Shown here piece after piece: positions 51,263-59,339 of a stretch of DNA of 64,000 nt. The translations under genes were made by a program, and so were the position numbers. The DNA lies in assembly GCA_021838445.1 (NCBI GenBank), contig JAKCDU010000013.1, positions 20,246 through 84,245 of the forward strand. Direction: 5' to 3'. The notes under the pieces were generated by a model. That model worked only from the letters and a program-made list of their open reading frames with translations. It was not told where the DNA came from and did no database searches. Each line of letters opens with the position of its first letter. Positions within the stretch are counted from its first letter, which is position 1. The DNA is from Actinomycetes bacterium. Lineage in GTDB: Bacteria; Actinomycetota; Acidimicrobiia; Acidimicrobiales; Palsa-688.

Positions 51263-52942
51263 GTGGATTCGGTGACAGTGGGGCTCGACATCGGGTCCTC
51301 CGCGGTGCGCGCCGCCGAGATCGGCGTGTCCAAGGACGGCCAGAAGGTCCTCCGCCGCTTCGCCCAGGTGGGGATTCCGGCCGGCTACGTCGTAGACAGC
51401 GAGATCCGCAACCCTCCAGGGGTGGCCGCCGCCCTGCGCCGCCTGTGGAGCGAGGGTGGCTTCTCCACCACCGACGTCGTCGTGGGCGTGGCCGGTCCCC
51501 GGGTGTTCGTCCGCCAGGCCGATGCCCCGGCACTCAACAAGGACGAGATTCGTTCGGCGCTGCGCTTCGACACCCAGGAACTGGTCCCCGTGGCCATGGA
51601 CGACGCCAGCTTCGATTTCAGCCTCCTCGGCGATCCCATCCCCGGGGATAACGGCAAGTCGGTCCAGCGGGTCCTCCTGGTGGCCGCCCACCGCGAACTT
51701 CTCCACGGCCATCTCGACACCCTCAAGGCGGCGGGACTGAAGCCGATCGCCATGGACGCCCTGCCCCTGGCCCTGATGCGGGCCGTGCCCTACGTGGCCA
51801 CCGGCCAGCCGGGCACGGGTATCGAGGTGATCGTATCCATCGGGGCCGAGTCCACCACCATCGGGGTGAGAGAGGCGGGGATACCGAAGTTCATCCGCAA
51901 TCTCGGCGTGGGCGGGGCCAAGCTGACCGAGGCCATCGCCAACCGCCTCCACGTGGAGATGGCCGTCGCCGAACGCCTCAAGCGGGGGAGCGTCCCGTCG
52001 GACACGCCGTTGCTGACCCCGGCCCGCAAGGCGCTCACCACCGACATGCGGGACCTCGCCGAGGAGGTCCGGGCCACCATCGACTTCTTCCTGGCCCAGT
52101 CCAACGGGGTGGAACTGGAGCGCATCCTCATCACCGGGGGCGCCTCGCAGACCGACGGCCTGGCTGCGGCGATCGCCGGAAACCTGGCCGCCCCCATCAT
52201 GGCCATCGACCCGCTGGCCCAGGTCGACGCGTCGGGCCTCGGTTTCTCCGTCGACGAGCAGACCCGGGTCAGCTCCATATCGGCCACCGCCATCGGGCTG
52301 GCCCTGTGGCCCACCGACATGCCCCTGATCCGGCTGTCGGTGCTGCCCGACGAGGTGCTCCAGGCCCGCCGGGTCATGCGGGTGGCCGTCGCCGCCGGCG
52401 CCGGCATCGGCGGACTGGTCGTACTGCTCGGCTTCGCGTCGGCGTCTCAGCTGGTTTCCCTGCACAAGGAGCAGAGCGCCGTCCGCAACGCCCAGGCCCA
52501 GGCCAGCGCGCTGTCGGCTTCGGTCGCCCGTATGACGGCCGCCACCGCCATTCACGGGACGGTCCAGAACCGTCGGACCCTCGTGCAGTCCGCCCTGAGG
52601 GGTGATGTCGACTGGGTGAGGGTCCTCGGTCAACTGGCCAGCGTGATGCCCCAGAACCTGAGCCTCAGCAGCTTCAGCGGCAGCCGCTCCAATGTCGTCG
52701 GATCCGGTCCCTCCGCATCCACCGGCTCGAGCATCGGAACGGTGTCACTGCAGGCCTCCGGCAACGGGGGTCTCCTGACCGCCTCGGCGTTTCTTCAAGG
52801 GCTGGAGTCCGATCAGGACCTTTCCGCCGCGTGGATATCGGGCGTGAGCGTGAAGCAGAACGGCGGAGCTGTGACCTTCTCCTCGACGGGGCTTCTGACC
52901 GCGAAGAGCGAGAGCAGTCGATACCTGGAGGTGGGTAAGTGA
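51263..52942 (+). CDS. pilM: PilM-PilN fusion protein
   Basis: 559 aa. Residues 1-365 are PilM, an actin/FtsA-like cytoplasmic ATPase: TVGLDIGSSAVRAAEIG (phosphate 1), VSIGAESTTIGV (phosphate 2) and ILITGGASQTDGL (adenosine). A membrane helix follows at about 370-392 (VAVAAGAGIGGLVVLLGFA), then a coiled and globular region of about 165 residues with the PilN layout. PilM and PilN are usually two proteins joined by a PilN N-terminal peptide. GGGAG lies 7 nt before the GTG at 51263. Overlaps pilO by 4 nt. Confidence 0.85.
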   Translation: MDSVTVGLDIGSSAVRAAEIGVSKDGQKVLRRFAQVGIPAGYVVDSEIRNPPGVAAALRRLWSEGGFSTTDVVVGVAGPRVFVRQADAPALNKDEIRSALRFDTQELVPVAMDDASFDFSLLGDPIPGDNGKSVQRVLLVAAHRELLHGHLDTLKAAGLKPIAMDALPLALMRAVPYVATGQPGTGIEVIVSIGAESTTIGVREAGIPKFIRNLGVGGAKLTEAIANRLHVEMAVAERLKRGSVPSDTPLLTPARKALTTDMRDLAEEVRATIDFFLAQSNGVELERILITGGASQTDGLAAAIAGNLAAPIMAIDPLAQVDASGLGFSVDEQTRVSSISATAIGLALWPTDMPLIRLSVLPDEVLQARRVMRVAVAAGAGIGGLVVLLGFASASQLVSLHKEQSAVRNAQAQASALSASVARMTAATAIHGTVQNRRTLVQSALRGDVDWVRVLGQLASVMPQNLSLSSFSGSRSNVVGSGPSASTGSSIGTVSLQASGNGGLLTASAFLQGLESDQDLSAAWISGVSVKQNGGAVTFSSTGLLTAKSESSRYLEVGK

Positions 52943-53478
52943 ACCTGTCTGTCCGCCGCATCGCAGTGATCGCCCCGGCTGTGGCCGTGGCACTCCTGCT
53001 GATCTGGTACGTCGCGCTGTTCCGCACCGAGCGCTCCGACCTGAACCACGCCCGGGCCCAGAGGGCCACGGTGGAACAGCAGGTTTCGTCCCTGCAGAGC
53101 CAGTTCGCGTCCCTCCAGGCCCTGGAGAAGCAGGTCCCCGCCGACAAGACCCGGCTCGCGGCGCTCGAGACGGCCCTGCCCACCAACGCCGACCTGACGG
53201 ACGTGCTCAACCAGCTGCACGCCCTGGCCACTGCCAGTGGGGTGCAGCTGACGTCGGTCAATCCGTCGGCGCAGACATCGCCGACCGGGTCCGGGGGTCT
53301 CCAGGAGGTGACACTGTCGATGTCGGCCGGGGGCACCTACGCCCAGATGACGGCCTTCCTCAACCAGCTGGCGTCGATGCCCCGGGCCCTCGTGGTGAAC
53401 TCGTTGTCGGTGTCGAGCGACCCGTCCGGTCAGCTGTCGGCGTCGATGAGCGCCCAAGTCTTCTACGCCGCCGGCTGA
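52939..53478 (+). CDS. pilO: Type IV pilus assembly protein PilO
   Basis: 179-aa bitopic protein. One membrane helix near the N-terminus (IAVIAPAVAVALLLIWYVALF), a coiled coil (SDLNHARAQRATVEQQVSSLQSQFASLQALEKQVPADK), then a ferredoxin-like domain (LTDVLNQLHALATASGVQLTSVNP) typical of PilO. It pairs with PilN to align the machine with the wall. The GTG start overlaps the pilM-N stop. Confidence 0.87.
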   Translation: MNLSVRRIAVIAPAVAVALLLIWYVALFRTERSDLNHARAQRATVEQQVSSLQSQFASLQALEKQVPADKTRLAALETALPTNADLTDVLNQLHALATASGVQLTSVNPSAQTSPTGSGGLQEVTLSMSAGGTYAQMTAFLNQLASMPRALVVNSLSVSSDPSGQLSASMSAQVFYAAG

Positions 53479-53485
53479 CCCGTCG

Positions 53486-53731
53486 ATGATCGATCCCACC
53501 CGATCACCCAAACCGGCGTGGCGGCGCTACCTGGCCACGTGCCTGCTGACCGTCGTCGTCGTGGCCGCCGGCTACTTCGTCTACACCAAGGACCTGCGTC
53601 ACCACTCGGCGACGGCGACCCCGCCGGCGGCCAGTACGAGCACGGCCTCGACCAACGCCACGGCCGAGATGCCCTCGACCACCGTCCCCGGCGGCCCTCC
53701 CGTGAGCGGTCGTAACCCGTTCGGGGGCTGA
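53486..53731 (+). CDS. Short bitopic protein of the pilus locus
   Basis: 81-aa protein with one membrane helix (YLATCLLTVVVVAAGYFVYT, residues 15-34), a Thr/Ser/Ala/Pro-rich linker and a C-terminal SGRNPFGG. The NPF ending recalls the RDPF-type motif of PilP/GspC-like pilus accessory proteins, but the sequence is too short to assign. Starts 7 nt after pilO; function unknown, probably pilus-associated. Confidence 0.6.
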   Translation: MIDPTRSPKPAWRRYLATCLLTVVVVAAGYFVYTKDLRHHSATATPPAASTSTASTNATAEMPSTTVPGGPPVSGRNPFGG

Positions 53732-53735
53732 CGCG

Positions 53736-55037
53736 GTGCCGGAGGCGAGCGAGGCCGAGCACCCCGTGCTCCGACCGCCCCCGACCGCCAGGTGGGACTG
53801 GGGTTACGCCGCGTGTATGTACGTGATGGGCATCGCCGGCTGCGTATTCCTGACCTTCTTCCTCCAGCCCCTCCTCGGCCACGGCACGTGGTGGGTGAAC
53901 GGAGACGTCTGGTACACGACCAACTCGGCCCAGTACGTCGCCAACGGTGCTCCCGGATTCGTGTACTCGGCCAACCCGTTCTACTCGGCGCTACCGGGCT
54001 TCATCTACCTCTACGCACCCGTCGTCGCCCTCGCCGACCATCTCGGGCTGATCTCCGGGTACCCGCTTCCCCTGGCCCACCCATCCATGCTGATCCTCAC
54101 CGGACCGTTCTTCTTCATCTGCGGGGCCACCGGGGTCTTCGGCGTGGACTTCCTGGCGTTCACGTTGGGGGTCAGCCGGGCCCGGCGAAGGGCCATCGCT
54201 ACCGGTCTGGCCGTCTTGGTGATCGCCCCGACACCAGGGATCGAGGGCCACCCCGAAGACCTCCTCGCCCTGGCCCTGGCCACGTGGGCCCTCGCCTACC
54301 TGATCAGGGGCCGGTTCACCTCCGCGGCGATGATCCTGTCCGGTGCCATTCTGGTCCAGACCTGGGCCGGGCTCCTGCTGCCCGTGCTCCTCGTGGCCAG
54401 CCCCCCCGGTCTGCGTCTACGAACCCTGATCCGAGCCACCGCTGCTCCGCTGATCCTGACCCTGGTCCTACTGGCGCTCGACTTTCGGGACGCAGCCACC
54501 GATCTGCTCCGCCAACCGATGCCCGACACGGGTCAGCATCTGCCCTGGTGGTCCCTGGCCGGCCATCTGACCGTGTCCAACATGGGGGTGTCCACCCAGA
54601 TGGTGAGCGGGTCGACGACACGGTCGCTGGCCTTGATCGTGGCCGGACTGGCGGCCTGGAAGCTGTGCCGACGAGTCACCCCCGAGCGGATTCTGCTGGC
54701 GGCGGGCATCGCCACGTACGCCCGCTGCCTGTTCGAGGTGGAGTACTGGCCCTACTACGTCGCCCCGGCTGTGGTGCTGTTGGTCGTGCTGGCCGCCCGG
54801 ACCACCGTGGGCGACCCCAAGAGATTCATCGTGGCCATCGTCTCAGGTCTCCTGCTCTATTTCCACACCACTCCCTCATACATGCACATCGTGATCGATC
54901 CCTGGTGGGCCCTCGCCATCGTGGTCTCGAGCGGGGCGCTATGCATCAGTGCGGCGAGCAGTGGAGTGGTCTCCAGGCTGGTCCTCCCGGCTTCGTTGCG
55001 CTCCTTTCCGGCTCTGGGGCCAACCCGCTCGCAGTAA
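53736..55037 (+). CDS. Polytopic membrane protein, possible GT-C-like enzyme
   Basis: 433-aa protein with about ten hydrophobic segments. An acidic/aromatic extracytoplasmic loop after the first helix (WWVNGDVWYTTNSAQYVANG) is the position where GT-C glycosyltransferases carry catalytic acids, but no family signature is certain. EGHPEDLLALALATWAL and FEVEYWPYYVAPAVVLLVV are other recognisable stretches. The GTG start is 4 nt after the small pilus protein, suggesting the same transcript and a possible role in pilin glycosylation. That role is inference only. Confidence 0.5.
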   Translation: MPEASEAEHPVLRPPPTARWDWGYAACMYVMGIAGCVFLTFFLQPLLGHGTWWVNGDVWYTTNSAQYVANGAPGFVYSANPFYSALPGFIYLYAPVVALADHLGLISGYPLPLAHPSMLILTGPFFFICGATGVFGVDFLAFTLGVSRARRRAIATGLAVLVIAPTPGIEGHPEDLLALALATWALAYLIRGRFTSAAMILSGAILVQTWAGLLLPVLLVASPPGLRLRTLIRATAAPLILTLVLLALDFRDAATDLLRQPMPDTGQHLPWWSLAGHLTVSNMGVSTQMVSGSTTRSLALIVAGLAAWKLCRRVTPERILLAAGIATYARCLFEVEYWPYYVAPAVVLLVVLAARTTVGDPKRFIVAIVSGLLLYFHTTPSYMHIVIDPWWALAIVVSSGALCISAASSGVVSRLVLPASLRSFPALGPTRSQ

Positions 55038-55038
55038 G

Positions 55039-55055
55039 GCGCGACCGCGTCGCGC
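55039..55055 (+). terminator. Terminator at the end of the pilus locus
   Basis: GCGCGAC (55039-55045) and GTCGCGC (55049-55055) form a perfect 7-bp stem with a 3-nt loop, 1 nt after the stop codon. There is no T-tract, as in many actinobacterial I-shaped terminators. The rest of the 245-nt gap to aroC shows no gene. Confidence 0.5.
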
Positions 55056-55269
55056 GAACTGCCTTGCTCAACTACCTGTGCCTGGGCGCCGATAGGACAG
55101 GGCAAGGAGGGTGAATGCGTCACCACCGGTGAGAGATGGGAGTTATGTCGTCCTCGAGCGGGCTACGGCCGGTCAGTCCCGTGCGATCGCCACTGACTCC
55201 GCTCCTCCTCTCGCCCGACGGGCTGACCCAGGCACGACGGCCAGCTCGTAGGTCCCTCGGCGGGTCCCT

Positions 55270-55275
55270 TAACAT
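55270..55275 (+). promoter_or_regulatory. Leaderless-type -10 box of aroC
   Basis: TAACAT at 55270-55275 ends 7 nt before the GTG at 55283, with no Shine-Dalgarno. This supports 55283 rather than the ATG at 55136 as the aroC start. Confidence 0.5.
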
Positions 55276-55282
55276 TGCCGTC

Positions 55283-56461
55283 GTGATCCGTTACCTGACC
55301 GCCGGAGAGTCGCACGGCAAGGGCTTGGTCGTCATCGTCGAGGGCCTGCCCGCCGGCCTGGCTGTCACCACCGACGACGTCCAGGGTGAGCTGGCGCGTC
55401 GCCGCCTGGGATTCGGCCGGGGCCCTCGCATGCGCTTCGAGCGCGACGAGCTCACTCTGCTCGGCGGGGTCCGCCACGGCCGGACCCTCGGCTCTCCGCT
55501 GGCCATCGAGATCGCCAACACCGAGTGGCCCAAGTGGGAGAAGGAGATGGCCCCCGATCCGGGCCAGACCGACAAGCCGCTGCACCAGCCCCGGCCCGGG
55601 CATGCCGACCTGGCGGGCATGCAGAAGTACGGTTTCACCGACGCCCGCGACGTGCTGGAGCGGGCCTCCGCCCGGGAGACCGCGGCCCGAGTGGCCGCGG
55701 GGGCCGTGGCCAAGCTGCTCCTCGCCGAGCTCGGGGTGGCCATCGTGAGCCACGTGGTCCAGATGGGGCCGGTCGCCTCGAAATCCACCGAGCGCCCCCG
55801 TCCCGCCGACTTGCCCCGCGTCGACGATTCCCAGGTGCGCTGCTTCGACGCCGACGCCGAGGAGGCCATGATCGCCGAGATCAAGGCGGCGGCCAAGGTG
55901 GGCGACTCCCTCGGTGGTGTCGTGGAGGTCATCGCCTATGGGGTGCCGGTCGGCCTGGGTAGTCACGTCCACTGGGACCGACGACTCGATGGCCTGCTCG
56001 GCCAGGCTCTGCTCAGTATCCAGGCCGTCAAGGGAGTGGAGATAGGTGACGCCGTCGATGTGGCCGGCCGTCGGGGCTCCGAGGCCCACGATCCCATCGG
56101 GTGGGACGTCGACACCGGCGGGTTCGTCCGGGAGTCCAACTGGAGCGGAGGGATCGAGGGGGGAATGACCAACGGCGAACCGGTCGTCGCCCGGGTGGCC
56201 ATGAAGCCTCTCGCCACGCTCAACCGCCCCGTCCTGAAGACCGTGGACGTCGTCACCAAGGAGGAAACGGTGTCGTTCAAGGAGCGCACCGACGTGACGG
56301 CGGTCCCGGCCATGGGCGTGGTGGCCGAGACCATGATGGCCCTGGTCCTGGCCAACGAGGCGCTGCGCAAGTTCGGCGGTGACTCGGTGGCCGAGATGCG
56401 AAGGAACCACGCCTCGTACCTCGAAGCCCTCCACCGGCCAGATGGCGGGCCGCGTGGCTGA
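55283..56461 (+). CDS. aroC: Chorismate synthase
   Basis: 392-aa FMN-dependent enzyme making chorismate from EPSP. The family N-terminus IRYLTAGESHGKGL follows the GTG directly. Further marks are RRRLGFGRGPRM, PRPGHADLAGMQKYG, DARDVLERASARETAARVAAGA, GGVVEVIAYGVPVGLGSH and GGMTNGEPVVARVAMKP. The frame extends 49 codons upstream without similarity. It begins the aroC-K-B-Q operon, separated from aroE by the pilus locus. Confidence 0.96.
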   Translation: MIRYLTAGESHGKGLVVIVEGLPAGLAVTTDDVQGELARRRLGFGRGPRMRFERDELTLLGGVRHGRTLGSPLAIEIANTEWPKWEKEMAPDPGQTDKPLHQPRPGHADLAGMQKYGFTDARDVLERASARETAARVAAGAVAKLLLAELGVAIVSHVVQMGPVASKSTERPRPADLPRVDDSQVRCFDADAEEAMIAEIKAAAKVGDSLGGVVEVIAYGVPVGLGSHVHWDRRLDGLLGQALLSIQAVKGVEIGDAVDVAGRRGSEAHDPIGWDVDTGGFVRESNWSGGIEGGMTNGEPVVARVAMKPLATLNRPVLKTVDVVTKEETVSFKERTDVTAVPAMGVVAETMMALVLANEALRKFGGDSVAEMRRNHASYLEALHRPDGGPRG

Positions 56462-56480
56462 CCAGACCGGCGGTACATCT

Positions 56481-57005
56481 GTGACCAAGCCGGGCAAGGT
56501 GCTGCTCATCGGCATGATGGGGGCCGGCAAGACCACGACGGGACATCTCCTCGCCGAGAGGCTCGGCTGGCCCTATCTCGACAGCGACGACCAGGTCGAG
56601 ATCACCACCGGTCGGACAGTCCCGCAGATTTGGAAAGAGGACGGCGAAGCGGCTTTCCGGCGGGAGGAGACGAGGGTCCTCGAGGATGCCTGCGGCCGGC
56701 CCGGGCCGGCCATCATCGCGGTGGCCGGGGGAGCCGTCCTCGACCCGGAGAACCGGGCACTGATCCGCCGTTCCGGCCTGGTCGTCTGGTTGCGGGCCGA
56801 CGTGCGGACCCTGACCGCCCGCGTCGGCGCCGGCCAGGGCCGCCCGCTGCTCGAAGGGGGTCCGGCGGCCGCCCTCACCCGGCTGTCGGCCGAGCGGGAG
56901 CCGGTGTACGCGGAGCTGGCCGACCTGGTCCTCGACGTGGATCGCCTGTCACCCCGGCAGGTGGTGGAGCGCATCGTCGAGGCCCTGGAAGGGGCCCCCG
57001 GGTGA
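56481..57005 (+). CDS. aroK: Shikimate kinase
   Basis: About 174 aa from the GTG at 56481 (starts at 56454 or 56442 are possible and would overlap aroC). VLLIGMMGAGKTTTG is the P-loop, LDSDDQVE carries the shikimate-binding Asp, FRREETRVL the Arg, and AVAGGAVLDPENR replaces the usual GGG Walker-B-like motif with AGG. RPLLEG is the LID Arg region. It phosphorylates shikimate, between aroC and aroB. The stop overlaps the aroB GTG. Confidence 0.93.
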   Translation: MTKPGKVLLIGMMGAGKTTTGHLLAERLGWPYLDSDDQVEITTGRTVPQIWKEDGEAAFRREETRVLEDACGRPGPAIIAVAGGAVLDPENRALIRRSGLVVWLRADVRTLTARVGAGQGRPLLEGGPAAALTRLSAEREPVYAELADLVLDVDRLSPRQVVERIVEALEGAPG

Positions 57006-58009
57006 GGCGCCTGACCGTCGAGCTCCCCGGGCGCGCCTACCCGGTCCTGGTCGGGGCGGGGGCCCGCCACCGGCTGGGCGAGGTACTGCCCGCCGGGGCC
57101 GGGCGGGCCGCCATCGTGACCCAGGAGAACATCCCCTGGGCGGTGGACACCGGCATAGAGCAGAAGACGTTCGTCATGGGCGACGGCGAGCCCGAGAAGA
57201 ACCTCGAGACGGTGGAGGAGCTCTGCCGGGGTTTCGCCCGCTGGGGCCTGCACCGCCACGACGTGGTGGTGGCGGTGGGCGGCGGGGTGGTGACCGACGT
57301 GGCCGGCTTCGCCGCCGCGGTATACCACCGCGGCGTCCGGGTCGTGCACGTTCCCACGTCGCTCCTCGGCCAGGTGGACGCCGCCATCGGAGGCAAGACC
57401 GGGGTCAACCTGCCCGAGGGCAAGAACCTCGTCGGGGCCTTCTGGCAGCCCGAGGCGGTCCTCTGCGACACCGAGACGCTGGCGACCCTGGCCCCGAGGG
57501 AGTACCGCAGCGGGCTGGGGGAGATGGCCAAATACGCCTTCTTGGGGGTCGACGGCCTCCGGGACCTGGCCCTCGACGAGGCCGTGGCGGCCTGCGTGGC
57601 CTGCAAGGCGGCCATCGTCTCCGGAGACGAGCGGGAGTCGGGGTCGCGGGCCCTGCTCAACTACGGCCACACGCTCGCCCACGCCCTCGAGACGGCCGGC
57701 AGCTACGACCTGCGCCACGGCGAGGCGGTGGCCATCGGCCTGGTCTTCGCGGCCCGGCTGGCCGAGTGTCTCGGGCGTATCGGGCCGCAACGGGTGGCGG
57801 AGCACCGCGACCTGGTCAGCTCCTACGACCTGCCCGTCGAGGTTCCCCCCGGGTTGGCGGCGGCCGAGCTGGTCACCATCATGGGGAGGGACAAGAAGGC
57901 GTCGGGTGACGACCTGACCTTCGTGCTCGACAGCAGCCGGGGTCTCGAGGTCGTGCCCCACATACCGGCGGCGACGGTCACCGAGGTGCTGGAAGAGACG
58001 CTGCGGTGA
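57002..58009 (+). CDS. aroB: 3-dehydroquinate synthase
   Basis: 335-aa NAD- and metal-dependent cyclase. VVVAVGGGVVTDVAGFAAAVYHRGV binds NAD, VPTSLLGQVDAAIGGKTGVNLPEGKNLVGAFWQP is the substrate region, and Glu in GLGEMAKY, His in NYGHTLAHALE and His in LRHGEAVAIG are metal ligands. GTG start inside the aroK stop (GTGA). Confidence 0.96.
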   Translation: MRRLTVELPGRAYPVLVGAGARHRLGEVLPAGAGRAAIVTQENIPWAVDTGIEQKTFVMGDGEPEKNLETVEELCRGFARWGLHRHDVVVAVGGGVVTDVAGFAAAVYHRGVRVVHVPTSLLGQVDAAIGGKTGVNLPEGKNLVGAFWQPEAVLCDTETLATLAPREYRSGLGEMAKYAFLGVDGLRDLALDEAVAACVACKAAIVSGDERESGSRALLNYGHTLAHALETAGSYDLRHGEAVAIGLVFAARLAECLGRIGPQRVAEHRDLVSSYDLPVEVPPGLAAAELVTIMGRDKKASGDDLTFVLDSSRGLEVVPHIPAATVTEVLEETLR

Positions 58010-58452
58010 GGGCCGATCAGGTACTGCTGCTCTCGGGGCCCAACCTCCAGCTGCTCGGCCAGCGCCAACCCGAGGTCTACGGCCGGGTGACACTGGACGA
58101 GCACGTCACGCTCGCCCGCGACACCGCCGCCCGGTTCGGCCTGCAGGTCGAGCACCACCAATCCGACCACGAGGGCCGACTGGTGGAGCTGGTGCACGCG
58201 GCTCGTACCGGCGCCGTCGCGGTGATCGTCAACCCCGGCGCTCTCACCCACTACGGGTGGTCGCTCCACGACGCGCTGGCCACTTTCGAGGGGCCCGTCA
58301 TCGAGTTGCACCTGTCCAACCCCGAGGCGAGGGAGGACTGGCGTCGCACCTCGGTCATCGCCCCGGTCGCCACCGGGACCATCGCCGGTCTGGGCGGCCT
58401 CGGCTACCGGCTGGCGGTGGAGGCGGTGGCCTCCCTGCTCGGGCGGTCCTGA
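58006..58452 (+). CDS. aroQ: Type II 3-dehydroquinate dehydratase
   Basis: 148-aa dodecamer-forming dehydratase. LLLSGPNLQLLGQRQPEVYG has the catalytic Tyr, VEHHQSDHEGRLVELVH follows, and VIVNPGALTHYGWSLHDAL and VIELHLSNPEAREDWRRTSVIAP contain the catalytic His residues. It overlaps aroB by 4 nt and ends the aro operon. Confidence 0.96.
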   Translation: MRADQVLLLSGPNLQLLGQRQPEVYGRVTLDEHVTLARDTAARFGLQVEHHQSDHEGRLVELVHAARTGAVAVIVNPGALTHYGWSLHDALATFEGPVIELHLSNPEAREDWRRTSVIAPVATGTIAGLGGLGYRLAVEAVASLLGRS

Positions 58453-58460
58453 CCCCCCCT

Positions 58461-58500
58461 CGGTCGACTCCGACCCCTCCCCCCGGTCGACCCCGACCCC
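58461..58500. repeat. 17-bp imperfect direct repeat between aroQ and the prepilin peptidase
   Basis: CGGTCGACTCCGACCCC (58461-58477) and CGGTCGACCCCGACCCC (58484-58500) differ at one base. They sit in the 83-bp convergent gap. Each contains GTCGAC; no terminator-like stem is obvious. Confidence 0.7.
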
Positions 58501-58535
58501 GATCGCCACCTGGCCGGAGCAGAGCGGCCTCCGCC

Positions 58536-59300
58536 TCAGCGGGGGTAGTCGATGGCTCCGGCCAGGAACAGCGCCAGGAACGCCCCGACCGACAGGAACA
58601 CCCCGAAGGGTATCGGGGTGCGCCGCTCGACCCGCCGGGCGGCCATCAGCACCACTCCCACCACCGCCCCGATCAGGTTGGCGCCGAAGAACCCCCAGAA
58701 GGCGTAACGCCAGCCGAGCCACCCGAGGGCCAGGGCCAGTACCGGTCCGAGCCGCACGTCGCCGAAGCCGAGCGCCCGGGGGCTCACGAAGTTGATGATC
58801 CACAGCAGGGCGAGCTCGGTGGCGGCGCAGGCCATGGCCACGGCCAGGCGGTGCCAAGAGCCCTGGACGACCGTCGCCAGGAGGAGCAGCGCGGCGACGG
58901 CCAGACCGAGCGGCCAGACGACGACGCGGGGCAACTTGAGATGGTCGTAGTCGATGAAGGACAGGGCGATCAGACCAGTGACGAACACCAGCTCGGCCGG
59001 GAGCGTCCAACTCCAGCCGAAACGCAGCGCCACCGCCACCCAGACGCCACCGGTGAGCAACTCCACCAGGGGATAGCGGATCGGGATGGGGGTGGAACAG
59101 CTCCGGCAGCGGCCCCGCAGGATCAGCCACGACAGCACCGGCACATTGTCCCGGCCGGCGATCGGCTGATGACATACCGGGCAGGCCGATGGGGGACGCA
59201 CCACCGACTTGCCGGCCGGGACCCGGTAGATGACCACGTTGAGGAACGACCCGATGGCCAGGCCGTAGAGCGCGGCACCGACCACGAGGATGGCGGTCAC
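58536..59300 (-). CDS. pilD: Prepilin peptidase PilD
   Basis: 254-aa membrane aspartyl protease that cleaves and N-methylates prepilins. The N-terminal helix is followed by the cytoplasmic zinc site with two CxxC pairs (SACPVCHQPI and GRCRSCSTPI). The catalytic Asp residues are in LSFIDYDHLKLPR and LGFGDVRLGP, the GxGD-type motif with F. About seven hydrophobic segments. The GTG at 59300 begins directly before the first helix; the longer minus-strand frame beyond it is a shadow of pepP. It stands apart from the pilus locus. Confidence 0.93.
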   Translation of the reverse strand: MTAILVVGAALYGLAIGSFLNVVIYRVPAGKSVVRPPSACPVCHQPIAGRDNVPVLSWLILRGRCRSCSTPIPIRYPLVELLTGGVWVAVALRFGWSWTLPAELVFVTGLIALSFIDYDHLKLPRVVVWPLGLAVAALLLLATVVQGSWHRLAVAMACAATELALLWIINFVSPRALGFGDVRLGPVLALALGWLGWRYAFWGFFGANLIGAVVGVVLMAARRVERRTPIPFGVFLSVGAFLALFLAGAIDYPR

Positions 59301-59325
59301 GTCCGGGCTCGCTTGGGCACCGGGG

Positions 59326-59331
59326 TACTCT
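59326..59331 (+). promoter_or_regulatory. Leaderless-type -10 box of pepP
   Basis: TACTCT at 59326-59331 ends 8 nt before the ATG at 59340; no Shine-Dalgarno between. It lies in the 39-bp divergent gap with pilD. Confidence 0.4.
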
Positions 59332-59339
59332 AAGCCCTG

